Assembly (NCBI GenBank): GCA_900074745.1
Contig: LT598469.1
Span: forward strand, 1,302,001-1,366,000
Reading direction: 5' to 3'
Length of the DNA: 64,000 nucleotides
From: Lachancea mirantina
Lineage: Eukaryota; Ascomycota; Saccharomycetes; Saccharomycetales; Saccharomycetaceae
Positions 1 to 9,955 of the stretch are shown piece by piece. The notes under the pieces are model-generated. The model was not told the DNA's origin and made no database searches. It saw only the letters and a list, made by a program, of their open reading frames with translations. Position 1 is the stretch's first letter. Each line of letters starts with the position of its first letter. Made by a program: the position numbers and the translations under genes.

Positions 1-310
1 GGATTGGCAGCCAGCGTAAACCATTGCTGCAGCCCAATGCAAGGGGCTTTGGAGGATGAGAATGAAATAAAAAAGAGTATTAGAGAGAAGGGATGAAAAG
101 AAAAATAAAGATTGAGAAATGAATGGACGACAATTAAGACCAACTGTAAAATTGCAAACTCTTCAAACGAGCTCCAAACCCAGATCCAAATCCTGGAGCT
201 AAAATTTTTGTGTGCTTTATTTGCTGCTGTTCCGCCGTTGTTGCTCCCCACATAGCTTTCTATTTTTTTTGTTTGGCTTGCTTTAACAAAAGAAAATCTC
301 AACGTATCAA
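1..310. other. 3' flank of alpha-tubulin, no gene seen
   Basis: No convincing open frame or RNA gene. The stretch is A/T-rich next to the tubulin stop codon and probably holds its 3' untranslated region and polyadenylation signals. Confidence 0.5.
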
Positions 311-1952
311 TCAGTACTCCTCCTCGTCAGCATAGGAATCCGCGCCTACTTCGATGTAGTCCCTTTCTAGAGCGGCGAGATCCTCTCTGGCTTCGGTAAA
401 TTCACCCTCTTCCATACCTTCGCCCACGTACCAATGAACGAACGCACGTTTGGCGTACATGAGATCGAATTTTCTGTCAATACGCTTCCAGGCGTCAGCA
501 ATTGCGGTAGTGTTAGATAGCATGCATACCGCTCTGTTGACCGAAGAGAGCTGCGATTGAGGTGTGGCAGTAGGTGGTTCGTAGCAAATACCAATCTTAA
601 ATCCTGTAGGACACCAGTCAACGAGTTGCACTGTTCTCTTGTTTTTCACTTGAGCGACTGCGTTTTGGACATCTCTGGTCACAACGTCACCTCTGTATAG
701 CAAACAGGTGGCCATGTACTTACCTGTTCTTGGGTCGCATTTGACCATCTGGTTACCGGGCTCGAAACAGGCGTTTGTTATTTCGGAGACCGAGTTGGAC
801 TCGTGATTTGCTTTACTTTTCGATATGATTGGCGCGTAAGATACCAATGGGAAATGAATTCTAGGGTATGGGACCAAATTGGTCTGGAACTCATTCAAAT
901 CCACGTTTAGGGAACCATCGAATCTCAAAGAAGCCGTGACAGAGGAAACAACTTGCGCAATCAAATTGTTCAAATTGGCCAAACTTGGCCTGGAAATATC
1001 AAGGTTTTTTTTGCACATCTCGTAAATAGCCTCATTGTCGACCATGAAGGTACAGTCCGCGTGTTCCAAAGTTGTATGTGTGGTCAAAACGGTATTGTAA
1101 GGTTCTACGACCGAAGTAGACACTTGAGGAGCTGGGTAAACGGCAAACTCTAGCTTCGATTTTTTACCGTAGTCAATGGAAAGTTGTTCAAGTAGAAGGG
1201 ACCCAAGACCCGAACCAGTACCACCACCAAGGGAGTGCGTGAACAGAAAACCTTGTAGACCGTCACATTGGTCGGAGATCTTACGGATTCTGTCAAGGAT
1301 ATCATCCAAAAGCTCCCTACCAACCGTGTAGTGACCACGTGCATAGTTGTTTGCCGCATCTTCTTTGCCACTTATAAGCTGTTCTGGGTGAAACAGCTCC
1401 CTGTAAGGACCGTTACGCACCTCGTCAATGACATTAGGCTCCAAGTCCACATACACAGCGCGTGGCACGAATTTCCCGGATCCAGTCTCGTTGAAAAAGG
1501 TCGAAAAGCCCTCTTCTCCACCTTTGGGCTTTGAAAGACCTTCCTGAAGGTAGCCGTCAGGTCTAATTCCGTGCTCGAGCGAGTACAGCTCCCAGCAAGC
1601 GTTTCCTATCTGACAACCTGCCTGACCGACTAAATTAAAAAGAGTGGATGTTAGTAATCATTTTACTCGATCTCGATCTTTGGGGAGTAGAGGAGTCTGT
1701 TCTGGAAGAAATTAAGATAGAACCTCAGGATTACTACACAACACGGGGCCCTCCATTTCCTTGAAGTCCCTAAATTCTCCTCGGCTGACGATTCAGAGAG
1801 TTCAACAGAGTCTCTAAATTCTGAAACGCGTCGGCAGGGGGCCATCATATCGTCCCAAACGCAACACTGAACCACCCAATCAAGCCCAAAAGTCACTCAA
1901 AAGACTCGAATTCATCTATTAACATACCATTAACACTAATGACTTCTCTCAT
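311..1952 (-). CDS. TUB1: Alpha-tubulin, spliced (exons 1928-1952 and 311-1629)
   Basis: Alpha-tubulin, which pairs with beta-tubulin to build cytoplasmic and spindle microtubules. The spliced protein is 447 aa, the same length as S. cerevisiae Tub1. It begins [19 protein letters not shown] and carries the tubulin GTP-binding signature GGGTGSG; it ends in EEY, the C-terminal aromatic typical of alpha-tubulin. Exon 1 is 25 bases and splits a codon; the donor is GTATGT and the branch site TACTAAC lies at 1650-1656 on the minus strand. The very short first exon is shared with S. cerevisiae TUB1 and TUB3. PHO84 lies next door, as beside YML124C (TUB3). In a pre-duplication yeast this is probably the single ancestor of TUB1 and TUB3, so the symbol is a choice between ohnologues. 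Confidence 0.95.
1630..1927 (-). other. Spliceosomal intron of alpha-tubulin
   Basis: 298 bases with donor GTATGT at 1927-1922, branch site TACTAAC at 1650-1656 and acceptor TAG ending at 1630. Removing it restores the invariant N-terminus of alpha-tubulin without any frame change. Confidence 0.92.
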
Positions 1953-2415
1953 AATGCGTTAATCGATCTTATGGAGTCGTGTTTGTAACACTTCTTGCTG
2001 AGATCGAGTATCATGATTATGTTTTGTGTTGTGTTTACATTTTTCCACAAAAAACGTGGTTGAGATCTGGGCCGGGTAACATGACGACTGATAATCTTGA
2101 CATGAAAAGGAACCTCAACTTTGAAAACTTTAACCGTTCAATGAACAAGTGGTGGTATGGATCATTTTGAAGCTAGAGTAAACTCTAAACAGTAGAATAA
2201 AGGAAAGTATTTAAGTCTACCTTTTTGAACTATATTTGAGCCCTCCTTGTATAATAGAAACTACCTTATGAGTTTTCTTAAAATGCTGTGAAAAAATGTA
2301 TGTTTCAATGAAAGTCGAATTAAACGTTTAAATCCTAATGTACAGAAAGGCGCAGTGAGGGTGCGAAAACTTAATATTATGCATCTTGGGAGTAATTGCA
2401 GATTTTTGAATACCC
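1953..2415. other. Tubulin promoter and PHO84 3' flank
   Basis: Lies between the tubulin start codon and the PHO84 stop; both genes are on the minus strand. No coding potential was recognised and no regulatory motif is called. Confidence 0.4.
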
Positions 2416-4122
2416 TCAAACAGACTCGTTGAGGTTGGAAGAGTTGGAGTAAGAACTGGAGTACTTACCAGTGTCGACTTCGTCGTGATATTTTTCAGTA
2501 ATCTCTTCAAGAGTCATTCTCTTCGTTTCAGGGATCAACAAACTGCTGAACATACCACACAGCATGAATAGAGCAAAAATCTCCATCACGTGTGGCAACC
2601 AACAGTTCTTCTTCTTACCTTCACAGTGGTAGTTGATCAGAGTTCCTAGAGCAGTTTGAGCAATAATGGCACCAATCTTACCCGAGGCGGCAGAGATACC
2701 GTGGGCAGTCGATCTGTATCTGGTTGGGAAGATTTCTCCTGGGATGATAAAAGTAGTAACGTTAGGACCGAAGTTTTGGAAGAATTGACAGACGACGTAT
2801 AGACCTAGCAAGCCACCGTCACTCAATCTGTGGTATGCGAACCCGATAACACAGAATAAAACGGTCAAAATGAAGAAACCGAAGAGTTGAATTGGCTTTC
2901 TACCGATGATGTCAATGGTAGCAACGGAGGCCCAGTAACCTGGCAAAGAACCAGCACAGATCAAAATCAAGTTACCAACAGCAGAGTTCCATAGCTTCTC
3001 GTAAACGTTAGAAGAACTGGCGTAACCAATAGTTTGCAAAATGACAGCGGTGTTTAGACCTAAACCGTAGAAAGCAACATCTAGAGCGAACCAGGAGAAA
3101 GCAGTACCGACAAGAATCTTACCGTATTTCCATTGGCTGAAGTGTCTGTTGAAGTCCTTAAAGGAAGCCTTTGGTGGAGTAACTTCATATTGCTCAACAG
3201 CGGTAGGGGCTCTCTCGAGACGAGCGACTTCATCAACGTCAGCGCTACCGTGTTCACCGGAGACGAACTTAGAAGTGTCGGCGGCAGCTTGGTTGATACC
3301 GTTAACAACGTCCAAAGTGTAACGAGGGGATTCTGGGATGGTTAGTCTGAAATACAGGGCAACGACACCTGGAACACAGCCGAGACCGATCAAAATTCTC
3401 CACATTTGGTCGCAAGCCTTCATGCAGGCTTCACCGCACTCCTTTCCGTTCTTGGCGTGGATTAGTTCGTCCTTGTAGGCGGCAGCAAGAATCAAAGCGA
3501 TGATACCGGCGGCGATTTGACCAAAAGCCTGGTTGGCGAAGACGGCACCCATGATGGCACCTCTCCATTTGGTAGTGGAAAATTCAGATGTAATGATAGA
3601 GGACAATGGGTAATCACCACCGATACCGATACCCATGATGATACGGTAGAAGGTCAAAGTAGCGACGAAACTGACACCGGGCGATTTACCAATGGTACAT
3701 TGCAAAACACAGGCGGAAATCATGATAATAAGTTCAGTACCGTAAATCTTCTTACGACCGACAATGTCGGCCATCATACCGAAACCAAGTTGGCCAATAA
3801 CGGTACCAACAGAGGTGGATACCTTCAACAGGGTCGTGGTGGAGCTGGGCATGTTTCCCTCCCAGAAAACGTACGCCATCATGGTAATACCCATGTTAAT
3901 GGCAAAAATATCGTACGAATCAGTCAAAAACCCGACACCCGCAACCATGATGGCACGGACATGGTACCAGCCAAAGTCCGCTTGGTCGATTTTCTGCAGA
4001 GCCAATCTTCTTCTCTCCAGAGGATCCTCGATGTGTGCGAAATCATTGATAAAATTGTGGAAAGCGGCGTTACCACCTTTGGTCTTTTGATAGACCTCCG
4101 CTTGGTTCTTTTCGTCAGACAT
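2416..4122 (-). CDS. PHO84: High-affinity phosphate:H+ symporter
   Basis: Major facilitator superfamily inorganic phosphate/proton symporter of the plasma membrane, 568 aa (S. cerevisiae Pho84 is 587). The N-terminal cytosolic segment HIEDPLERRRLAL is followed by GVGFLTDSYDIFAIN, which opens membrane segment 1 of this phosphate transporter family. The loop motif GRKKIYG, the signature GGDYPLSS and the second-half GRKPIQ loop are all present, with a large central cytosolic loop near residues 265-325. The start codon gives the conserved cytosolic lead. The neighbours match the S. cerevisiae order TUB3-PHO84-GTR1-NDI1 (YML124C-YML120C) apart from inserted genes. The upstream region holds CACGTT cores typical of Pho4 control. 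The ORF is intact. Confidence 0.95.
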   Translation of the reverse strand: MSDEKNQAEVYQKTKGGNAAFHNFINDFAHIEDPLERRRLALQKIDQADFGWYHVRAIMVAGVGFLTDSYDIFAINMGITMMAYVFWEGNMPSSTTTLLKVSTSVGTVIGQLGFGMMADIVGRKKIYGTELIIMISACVLQCTIGKSPGVSFVATLTFYRIIMGIGIGGDYPLSSIITSEFSTTKWRGAIMGAVFANQAFGQIAAGIIALILAAAYKDELIHAKNGKECGEACMKACDQMWRILIGLGCVPGVVALYFRLTIPESPRYTLDVVNGINQAAADTSKFVSGEHGSADVDEVARLERAPTAVEQYEVTPPKASFKDFNRHFSQWKYGKILVGTAFSWFALDVAFYGLGLNTAVILQTIGYASSSNVYEKLWNSAVGNLILICAGSLPGYWASVATIDIIGRKPIQLFGFFILTVLFCVIGFAYHRLSDGGLLGLYVVCQFFQNFGPNVTTFIIPGEIFPTRYRSTAHGISAASGKIGAIIAQTALGTLINYHCEGKKKNCWLPHVMEIFALFMLCGMFSSLLIPETKRMTLEEITEKYHDEVDTGKYSSSYSNSSNLNESV

Positions 4123-4236
4123 TTCTTGACTTCCACTGGATGTGTTGATGAGATTCCTAGACGCTGGCAGTGTTGAATTCTGGGGAACGAAACTACAAAA
4201 GATCTATTGAACCATACAGAGGTACTACACACTCCT

Positions 4237-4242
4237 TATATA
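4237..4242 (-). promoter_or_regulatory. TATA box of PHO84
   Basis: TATATAAG on the minus strand, about 115 bases upstream of the PHO84 start codon, in the usual range for yeast TATA elements. Confidence 0.6.
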
Positions 4243-4365
4243 GGATCCTGCTGCTCCCATGCCTTCCCGGAACCCATCAAATTTTTCACTCTTTCGCCCA
4301 ATTACTACCCGCAGGTGTCCTTCGTATTCTCGTGCCTGAGATGCCAAGTTAATTAATTTGTCGCC

Positions 4366-4624
4366 CACGTTGTCGCACATGGGCCACATACTTTAAATTG
4401 ACATGATCTTGTTATCGTTTCCAACGAGCATCCAAAAGAAATAAATCCGTCCATCTGCACCGCTTATGCGCCAGTCCTCTCCAGTGCTGTCTGCGTAAGA
4501 GGGACGGGTGCTGCACAGGAAGGCTCGGCAACATCCGCGGACCACGTTCGTGGGCTCCCTTTTCATTTGTTGACTGTGGATATAATTAAGATCAAAGTGG
4601 GTTACGAAATTCCATGAAAACGTG
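4366..4624 (-). promoter_or_regulatory. Cluster of three Pho4-type CACGTT cores
   Basis: CACGTT cores at 4366-4371 and 4543-4548 (plus strand) and 4619-4624 (minus strand, within CCACGTTTT, the lower-affinity Pho4 site type). They lie about 240-500 bases upstream of PHO84, where the basic helix-loop-helix factor Pho4 activates the S. cerevisiae orthologue in low phosphate. The motif is seen; the function is inferred. Confidence 0.5.
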
Positions 4625-5050
4625 GGGGGCAACCTACGCGATATTGTAAACGTGAACAATGTTTGAGCTGCATGAGCCGGATTCGTGGCACGCAGCTGAC
4701 ACATAAAATCCGCCATGGCAAAAGAAAACCTTAATTTCTATCCTGAGAGCGAGAAAGGCCGCGTCGCAAATGGCATTGTGTGAAGCTAGTTGGACGAGGG
4801 GAATTAGCGATGAGCCGTGAGACGTGATATAAGGCATGGTAACGGTCACGCGACCCTTTTCAACCCTCCTTGTTTCTTTTTCTTTCATTTTTCCGCGCTT
4901 CCACATGGAAGCCGCGAAGGGGTTTCTCATTTTGTTCTCTGCTTTTGGAGGTTCGGAGATGATGTGCGAGATGAGGAGCAGAAAGTGCGTCGTACTTCAT
5001 TTACGTAAGCGACCTTTGCACTCGGTCACGTGCCTGGGGTCGGTCAGCGG

Positions 5051-6586
5051 CTATGACGTTTTGCTTTTGTGTGCGGAAATGGTTTCTTTTTTCTTCTTGC
5101 CATCGGAGTTAGTCTCTTGCTGTTCTTGTCCTAGCGAGAGTCCGCGCATTTCTGTCGTTAATTCGGCTACCGGCTCGCGAGACGCGGGGCCTGTGTTCTT
5201 GCGACCTTGTTTGTGGCGTTTTCTTTTCGAACGTGTAAACGTAAATGCTATCTCACCGGGACCTTGGGGCCGAGGCAGAGAGTCGAGAGGTGTCTGGGTC
5301 TTCTTTCTTTGTAGGTATTGGCGCCTTTGCCGGCACGAAGACTTTAGAAGCTCCTCGAACGCTGGGATGAAAGGGTCAGGGAATTCGAGATCCGTCTGTT
5401 CCACTTTTCTCACCACTATTAGTGCGTCCGCCGACCCCTTCGTGACGGCGTAGAATTCCCCGTCTTGGCAAGCTGCCAGCGCCTCTCGGAAGAATTGGCC
5501 GACGGCGCCGAGCAAACAGCTGTAGAAATTGCTATACCTTCGGCCTAGCCTTAAAAGCTGCTGCTCGATCTGGGAAACCAAATACCTCCGCACTGTGAGC
5601 AGCTGCTGATTTCGGTCTCGAATGCCCAGCACAATATGCAGAACGCCGACCAGCCTTGATTGAAGACAGCATTTTAGGAACTTGGAGCCGGACAGCCTGT
5701 TGACTAGCGTCTCTAGCACTGCTGCGTCGGTCATCTTCCTCCAATCGTAGCTTGTAACTTTTTTGACGAACGGCGCCATACATTTGACTTCCATGTACCC
5801 ACTTGGTCCCTCGATGTTCGGATCGCGACAATCGTACTCAGCAGCGCAAAGTGCGGTGAGTTGCTGGTCTCCGGGTGAGCCTAGCGGTAACGCCACGATC
5901 TGTGAATGTTTGTCTGACCGATAATTGCTGGAATCGAGCGCAATCGGCCCCCATTTCGACTTATCTTCAGGCCAGCAGTGCTCCGTGCACATGATTTCAA
6001 ACTTGATACCGCTAAACCAGCTGTTTCGCGACGTCTGTTTCTTAAAGGGTTCGTCGCGTCGAACATCGTGGAAGAATAGAGCTCTTCCATGCTTCTTGTG
6101 AAAAATGTGCTGTATTCTATCATTAGGAAGCGAATCTCCAGCCGCTAAGCACATGGCAAGATCGACAATGTCGCCTCTGTGTGTTATCACGTCGATGTCG
6201 TCCGACATTGAGCCCAGCTTAACCATAGCTTCTTGTAAAGCTTGCGTTCTCACAGTCCCATTCAGGTTTCGCTGGCTGCAGCCATTAGATTCGTCAGAAT
6301 CGCGTAAAATTGACAGAGTCTCGTTACCAGTACTGGCTTGGTACTCAGCAAAAAGCTTGTCAAAGTCGTTGTAGACTGGGCCATCCTCAGGTTTCTCTAA
6401 AATAGTTTCTGGCGGGCCGAAAGCAGCCGATTGGAAAGCCGCTAGATGGTGGGGTTTTGGTCGAAACCCAATGCGTGCTCTGGCAGTGTTGTGTGCCGCT
6501 TTGTTTGCCATGAGATATTTATTTAGATTAGGATCTATTCTGCAGTAGTTTGCCAACTTTTCAGCAAGGTTCTTGTTTTCCTCCAT
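5051..6586 (-). CDS. DXO1: DXO/Rai1-family decapping nuclease, DXO1-like
   Basis: Member of the DXO/Rai1 family, whose enzymes remove incomplete or non-canonical 5' caps from RNA and, in the Dxo1 branch, degrade RNA 5' to 3'. Family motifs are readable in order: HRGDIVDL with Arg137, GIKFE with Glu197, E-x-D at 250-252 (AEYDC) and E-x-K at 266-268 (MEVKC). These acidic and basic residues bind the metal and substrate in known members. At 511 aa it is longer than S. cerevisiae Dxo1 (YDR370C, 442 aa); the extra length is a basic, low-complexity tail from about residue 430, rich in Lys/Arg and probably disordered. Rai1 itself is shorter and lacks such a tail. The call rests on motifs, and the Dxo1 versus Rai1 assignment is the less certain part. 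Confidence 0.75.
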   Translation of the reverse strand: MEENKNLAEKLANYCRIDPNLNKYLMANKAAHNTARARIGFRPKPHHLAAFQSAAFGPPETILEKPEDGPVYNDFDKLFAEYQASTGNETLSILRDSDESNGCSQRNLNGTVRTQALQEAMVKLGSMSDDIDVITHRGDIVDLAMCLAAGDSLPNDRIQHIFHKKHGRALFFHDVRRDEPFKKQTSRNSWFSGIKFEIMCTEHCWPEDKSKWGPIALDSSNYRSDKHSQIVALPLGSPGDQQLTALCAAEYDCRDPNIEGPSGYMEVKCMAPFVKKVTSYDWRKMTDAAVLETLVNRLSGSKFLKCCLQSRLVGVLHIVLGIRDRNQQLLTVRRYLVSQIEQQLLRLGRRYSNFYSCLLGAVGQFFREALAACQDGEFYAVTKGSADALIVVRKVEQTDLEFPDPFIPAFEELLKSSCRQRRQYLQRKKTQTPLDSLPRPQGPGEIAFTFTRSKRKRHKQGRKNTGPASREPVAELTTEMRGLSLGQEQQETNSDGKKKKETISAHKSKTS

Positions 6587-7187
6587 GCAGACGACATTCA
6601 GCTACAACATTAAAAGTAATACGTCATCATAAGTTAAAACGCTAAAAATTCCTCGCTAAAGCTGGGAAAATGAAATGAAAGCAGAAATAAAATTTAAAGT
6701 CTCAAGCGACTCTACAGCGTTCCGCCAAGACCAACTTCTGAGGACGATAACTTGACAAAATTACAATTGCACCTCTTCCAAAACGGGCCCAATTTTTGCC
6801 GTTTTTTCTCGAATCAACTCCAAATCAATGACATGTTAATTCTAGATCTCAAAGAATGGTCCTGTGGCTTCGAATTCCGGCCAACTATAAAATGATTTCG
6901 TTGTTCAAGGAAAGGCGATGTGGATCGAAATATCGTCTTATTCAAAGATGAAAATTGTGATTTTATACGAAATCAAAGTCCCATGATATCCTTAAAAAAC
7001 CAGAGTTTGGTTATTGTTTCAGTGTTCGTTACAGCTCATCTGATCCCCAATCGCCGGACATACAGGATATTCAAGGGCCATTAATCTGTTCAATAGATTC
7101 AGGTTCTTGAACTTTCTTGCGAAGATAGCCTTTCAACCGGAGATTTGGCTTGCCAGGTAGCATAAAACTGAGTTGTAAACAGATGGC
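6587..7187. other. Divergent promoter region between DXO1-like gene and 402-aa gene
   Basis: Shared upstream region of two divergently transcribed genes. Nothing coding was recognised. An out-of-frame ATG at 7183 just ahead of the 7188 start opens a very short overlapping reading frame. Confidence 0.4.
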
Positions 7188-8396
7188 ATGGCACAGAAAA
7201 CGGATTTGCAAAAGATGAGGGCAATAGGAGTCTCTGAGCGAGAATCCGGTGCATTGGAACAGCAAATTGACCAAAGTCTCAAATACGATGGAGGTGTCAG
7301 TGGCGAGTCACATACCGAGGAGATTCTTCGCATTGGAGAAGGCGCGGGGCAAAATGGAGAGACCAATGGGCACAACGAGCTGGCACCAGCAAAAATAAGC
7401 CACGAAGATTTAAGCAAGATTAGAAATTTCAAGCAGGCCCAGGAAAGTATTTTGGAAGACCTTCACAAACTGAAGGAAGATGGTCAATTGAGAACCTCTG
7501 ATGAGGATCGCAAAACAAAGTTTAAGTGGACTGATGAAACTACCCTTGCTCTTCTCCAAAACTGCTTTGAAATTGGGCCCTTTTACGGATTTGAAAACAT
7601 CAAATTATCCTCACAAAGGAAACTGGAGCGCAGCAGCTTAATTTCGCTTAAATGGACCTGCATTTATTATAACATGGTCAGATGTACCAAATTCGAAAAT
7701 GGCATTATACCCACGGAACTTCAGTTGAAAAACAAGCTGAAATACATGCTAGATCTTGCGATGCCTAAGATCTTTGATGAGACGGAAACATTTGAAGTCA
7801 CGGGCAATCCTCACATAGATTCGGTTTTAATGGGCTTGGCACGTGCGAAGAGTGAAGCGGATATCCGTGGAAGACTGAAGAGTGAGTACGATGACAATGA
7901 TCGGAAAAGCTATTTGCAAGACCGTCAAAGAGCCAATGCGCAGAATGCGAGTGATGTACTACGTGCGGCGGACTTCCCAGGATCGCTGGAAAGTGCTAGC
8001 AGGAAAGACGGAAGCCAAATGAATTGGCAGGGTAAGACGAAACGACGTCGTTCTTTTGAAAAAATCGAACAATTGGCTCGTCGAATGAAACCGTTGAGCC
8101 CTTCAGGCGAATTCTCACCTGAACTAATACAGGGGTCTAATGAAGAAGAGGATGATGTGGAACCTCGATTACACTCGAACGGGAATTCGACCTGTCGACT
8201 CCATGGAGAATCAAATTTATCATTATCGCATGCCACAAATCAAGAAGAGAACGAATTTCGCAATTTAATCTTTCTCAAGCACTCACTTGACGCTATGGCC
8301 AAAAGTCAAATAATTAAGGATTCAGACCCACAAATGTACGCAAAGATTATGACGGCAATGAGAAGGAACATCTCGAAAGCAACTGAGGAAATGTAG
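7188..8396 (+). CDS. Hypothetical protein with SANT/trihelix-like region
   Basis: A 402-aa protein I do not recognise by name. Residues 1-105 are polar and charged. Residues 108-195 look folded: FKWTDETTLALL (Trp114) and SLKWTCIYYNMV (Trp156), with a Lys-rich helix after it, recall Myb/SANT-like or trihelix DNA-binding domains. A basic cluster KTKRRR at 283-288 could be a nuclear localisation signal. The C-terminus (about 355-402) is predicted helical and includes FRNLIFLKHSLDAMAKSQ. A DNA-binding or chromatin role is only an inference from this layout. The reading frame is long, ATG-initiated and has balanced codon use, so the gene is probably real. I do not know an S. cerevisiae gene with this sequence at this place. 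Confidence 0.7.
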   Translation: MAQKTDLQKMRAIGVSERESGALEQQIDQSLKYDGGVSGESHTEEILRIGEGAGQNGETNGHNELAPAKISHEDLSKIRNFKQAQESILEDLHKLKEDGQLRTSDEDRKTKFKWTDETTLALLQNCFEIGPFYGFENIKLSSQRKLERSSLISLKWTCIYYNMVRCTKFENGIIPTELQLKNKLKYMLDLAMPKIFDETETFEVTGNPHIDSVLMGLARAKSEADIRGRLKSEYDDNDRKSYLQDRQRANAQNASDVLRAADFPGSLESASRKDGSQMNWQGKTKRRRSFEKIEQLARRMKPLSPSGEFSPELIQGSNEEEDDVEPRLHSNGNSTCRLHGESNLSLSHATNQEENEFRNLIFLKHSLDAMAKSQIIKDSDPQMYAKIMTAMRRNISKATEEM

Positions 8397-8551
8397 TGTT
8401 ACGTATAGATTAACAAGGCCAAAACAAAAGGGAGCCTCGCATTTGAAACATTCCATTATTAGCAACTTTTAAGCTTGCTATATAATACAGCATACATACA
8501 TGCCTCGCGCTGTAAATTCCCAAAAACTTCACAATTAGATACGATATTCAC

Positions 8552-9439
8552 TTAAACTTCAGAAAATACTTCGGTTTGTAGCCAATTCCGTTTATCGTAA
8601 TTGGCCTTACCTTCTATCAAGTGGAAAGCGTACGCAAAGCGCGATTTACCGGATTTGTTGGCTTCACTTTTATGTAAAACCGAGCCATGAATTAGAACCA
8701 AGTCACCCGCTTTACATTCAACCACGTCCCAGGGCAAGGTCTCATCTTTGGGCCATTTTTCTTCCATTTCTTTACCGCCTTCAAAATACTCAAATCCAGT
8801 CTCTCCCGTATCCCTTCCTTGTTGATCTTTCAAGCGAATAAACCGCTTGGGGACAGAGTGCGTCAGATGCGATCCCGGAGAAAAGCTTAGACACCCATTG
8901 TCGAGCGTTGCATCACCTAATGCAATCCAAAATCCAACAGCACTCAAAGGGTCGGTGTACAAGAAAACGCTGTCTTGATGTGACGGAACAGCTCCGCCAA
9001 TACGAGGCTGTTTGCAAATGACCATAGATTGAAGGGCGCGCGGTCTTTTAAAGCCCAAATCCGAAGCGATCGTTTTCACGTTTCTATTCTTGACGGTAAC
9101 CTCTTCGAAAAGCGGATCCTGCAGATGCAATCCATGACCAAATTTGTTTATCGCTTCTTCTTTAGGTACAACCACTTCCATCTTCCCATCTACGTTTTGC
9201 ACCGCTTCTGGCTCGAAGAAAAACGAAATCTTATCCGCGGAGTCCAAGAAATAGTTTCCACCGACATGGTCTTGATCACTTGTAGTGAACTGGGTAAGAG
9301 GATGCGCTTCAGGATCAAATTGTGAAATTAGCTTCTTAGACCGTTCCAATAGCTCAGTGGCCTTCCCAGAACTCAAAAACCCTGGAATAAGAAGGTAGCC
9401 TCGATCGTGAAATTGTTGAACTTGGCTTTCAGTCAACAT
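8552..9439 (-). CDS. Phytanoyl-CoA dioxygenase (PhyH) family protein
   Basis: Fe(II)/2-oxoglutarate-dependent dioxygenase of the PhyH family, 295 aa, closest in layout to animal PHYHD1-type proteins. The iron ligands of the family are present: His154-x-Asp156 (SHQDSVF) and a distal histidine in VLHKSEANKS (His256), with Arg267 placed to bind 2-oxoglutarate. The N-terminal motif FHDRGYLLIPGFL is also characteristic. The substrate is unknown; phytanoyl-CoA is not implied. No peroxisomal signal is seen at the C-terminus (FSEV). I recall no S. cerevisiae counterpart in this neighbourhood, so the gene may be lineage-specific or lost from baker's yeast. Confidence 0.85.
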   Translation of the reverse strand: MLTESQVQQFHDRGYLLIPGFLSSGKATELLERSKKLISQFDPEAHPLTQFTTSDQDHVGGNYFLDSADKISFFFEPEAVQNVDGKMEVVVPKEEAINKFGHGLHLQDPLFEEVTVKNRNVKTIASDLGFKRPRALQSMVICKQPRIGGAVPSHQDSVFLYTDPLSAVGFWIALGDATLDNGCLSFSPGSHLTHSVPKRFIRLKDQQGRDTGETGFEYFEGGKEMEEKWPKDETLPWDVVECKAGDLVLIHGSVLHKSEANKSGKSRFAYAFHLIEGKANYDKRNWLQTEVFSEV

Positions 9440-9955
9440 GTTTACCAGTTCGTGCGAACAATCAAACTTAGTGAACTCTTGATCGTCTCACTAAAAGTAT
9501 ATCGATCAATCGTATATATCTGTCCTCCCTTATCAAATTTTGTCATATTTTATGCCACCTGATAAGAGAAGGCAGTGAGGTATTCAAAGAAATCATTTCT
9601 TGTCACATTTTGTTGATCTTCAAAACGATGACTTTTTGGGCACGTCCTGCCAATTTATTGAATTGAATTGGATATCGAGATTTTTATGTAAGTTTCTCAT
9701 CTGACTCTTCTAAAACCTGGTATCTGCTAAATCAACAAACAACTACGTCAGAATTTCCGTAAGCTTGCAGACATTAGAGATCTTTCGAAATATAACACCA
9801 TAGCCGGTAGGCATTTTCTTAGGGGCCCGTAGACTATGAAACGTGAAATCTGTACAGTTGAACTAACACAAAAGAATTTTAAAGTCCATGGGTCGCTTAA
9901 AGCCGACCCCATTGGGTGCCATGTCTACATAAAGTTTGTGTCGTGGTGAAGGAAA
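9440..9955. other. Intergenic, PhyH-gene promoter and ERG9 3' flank
   Basis: About 0.5 kb between two minus-strand genes. No gene or RNA was recognised. Confidence 0.4.
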
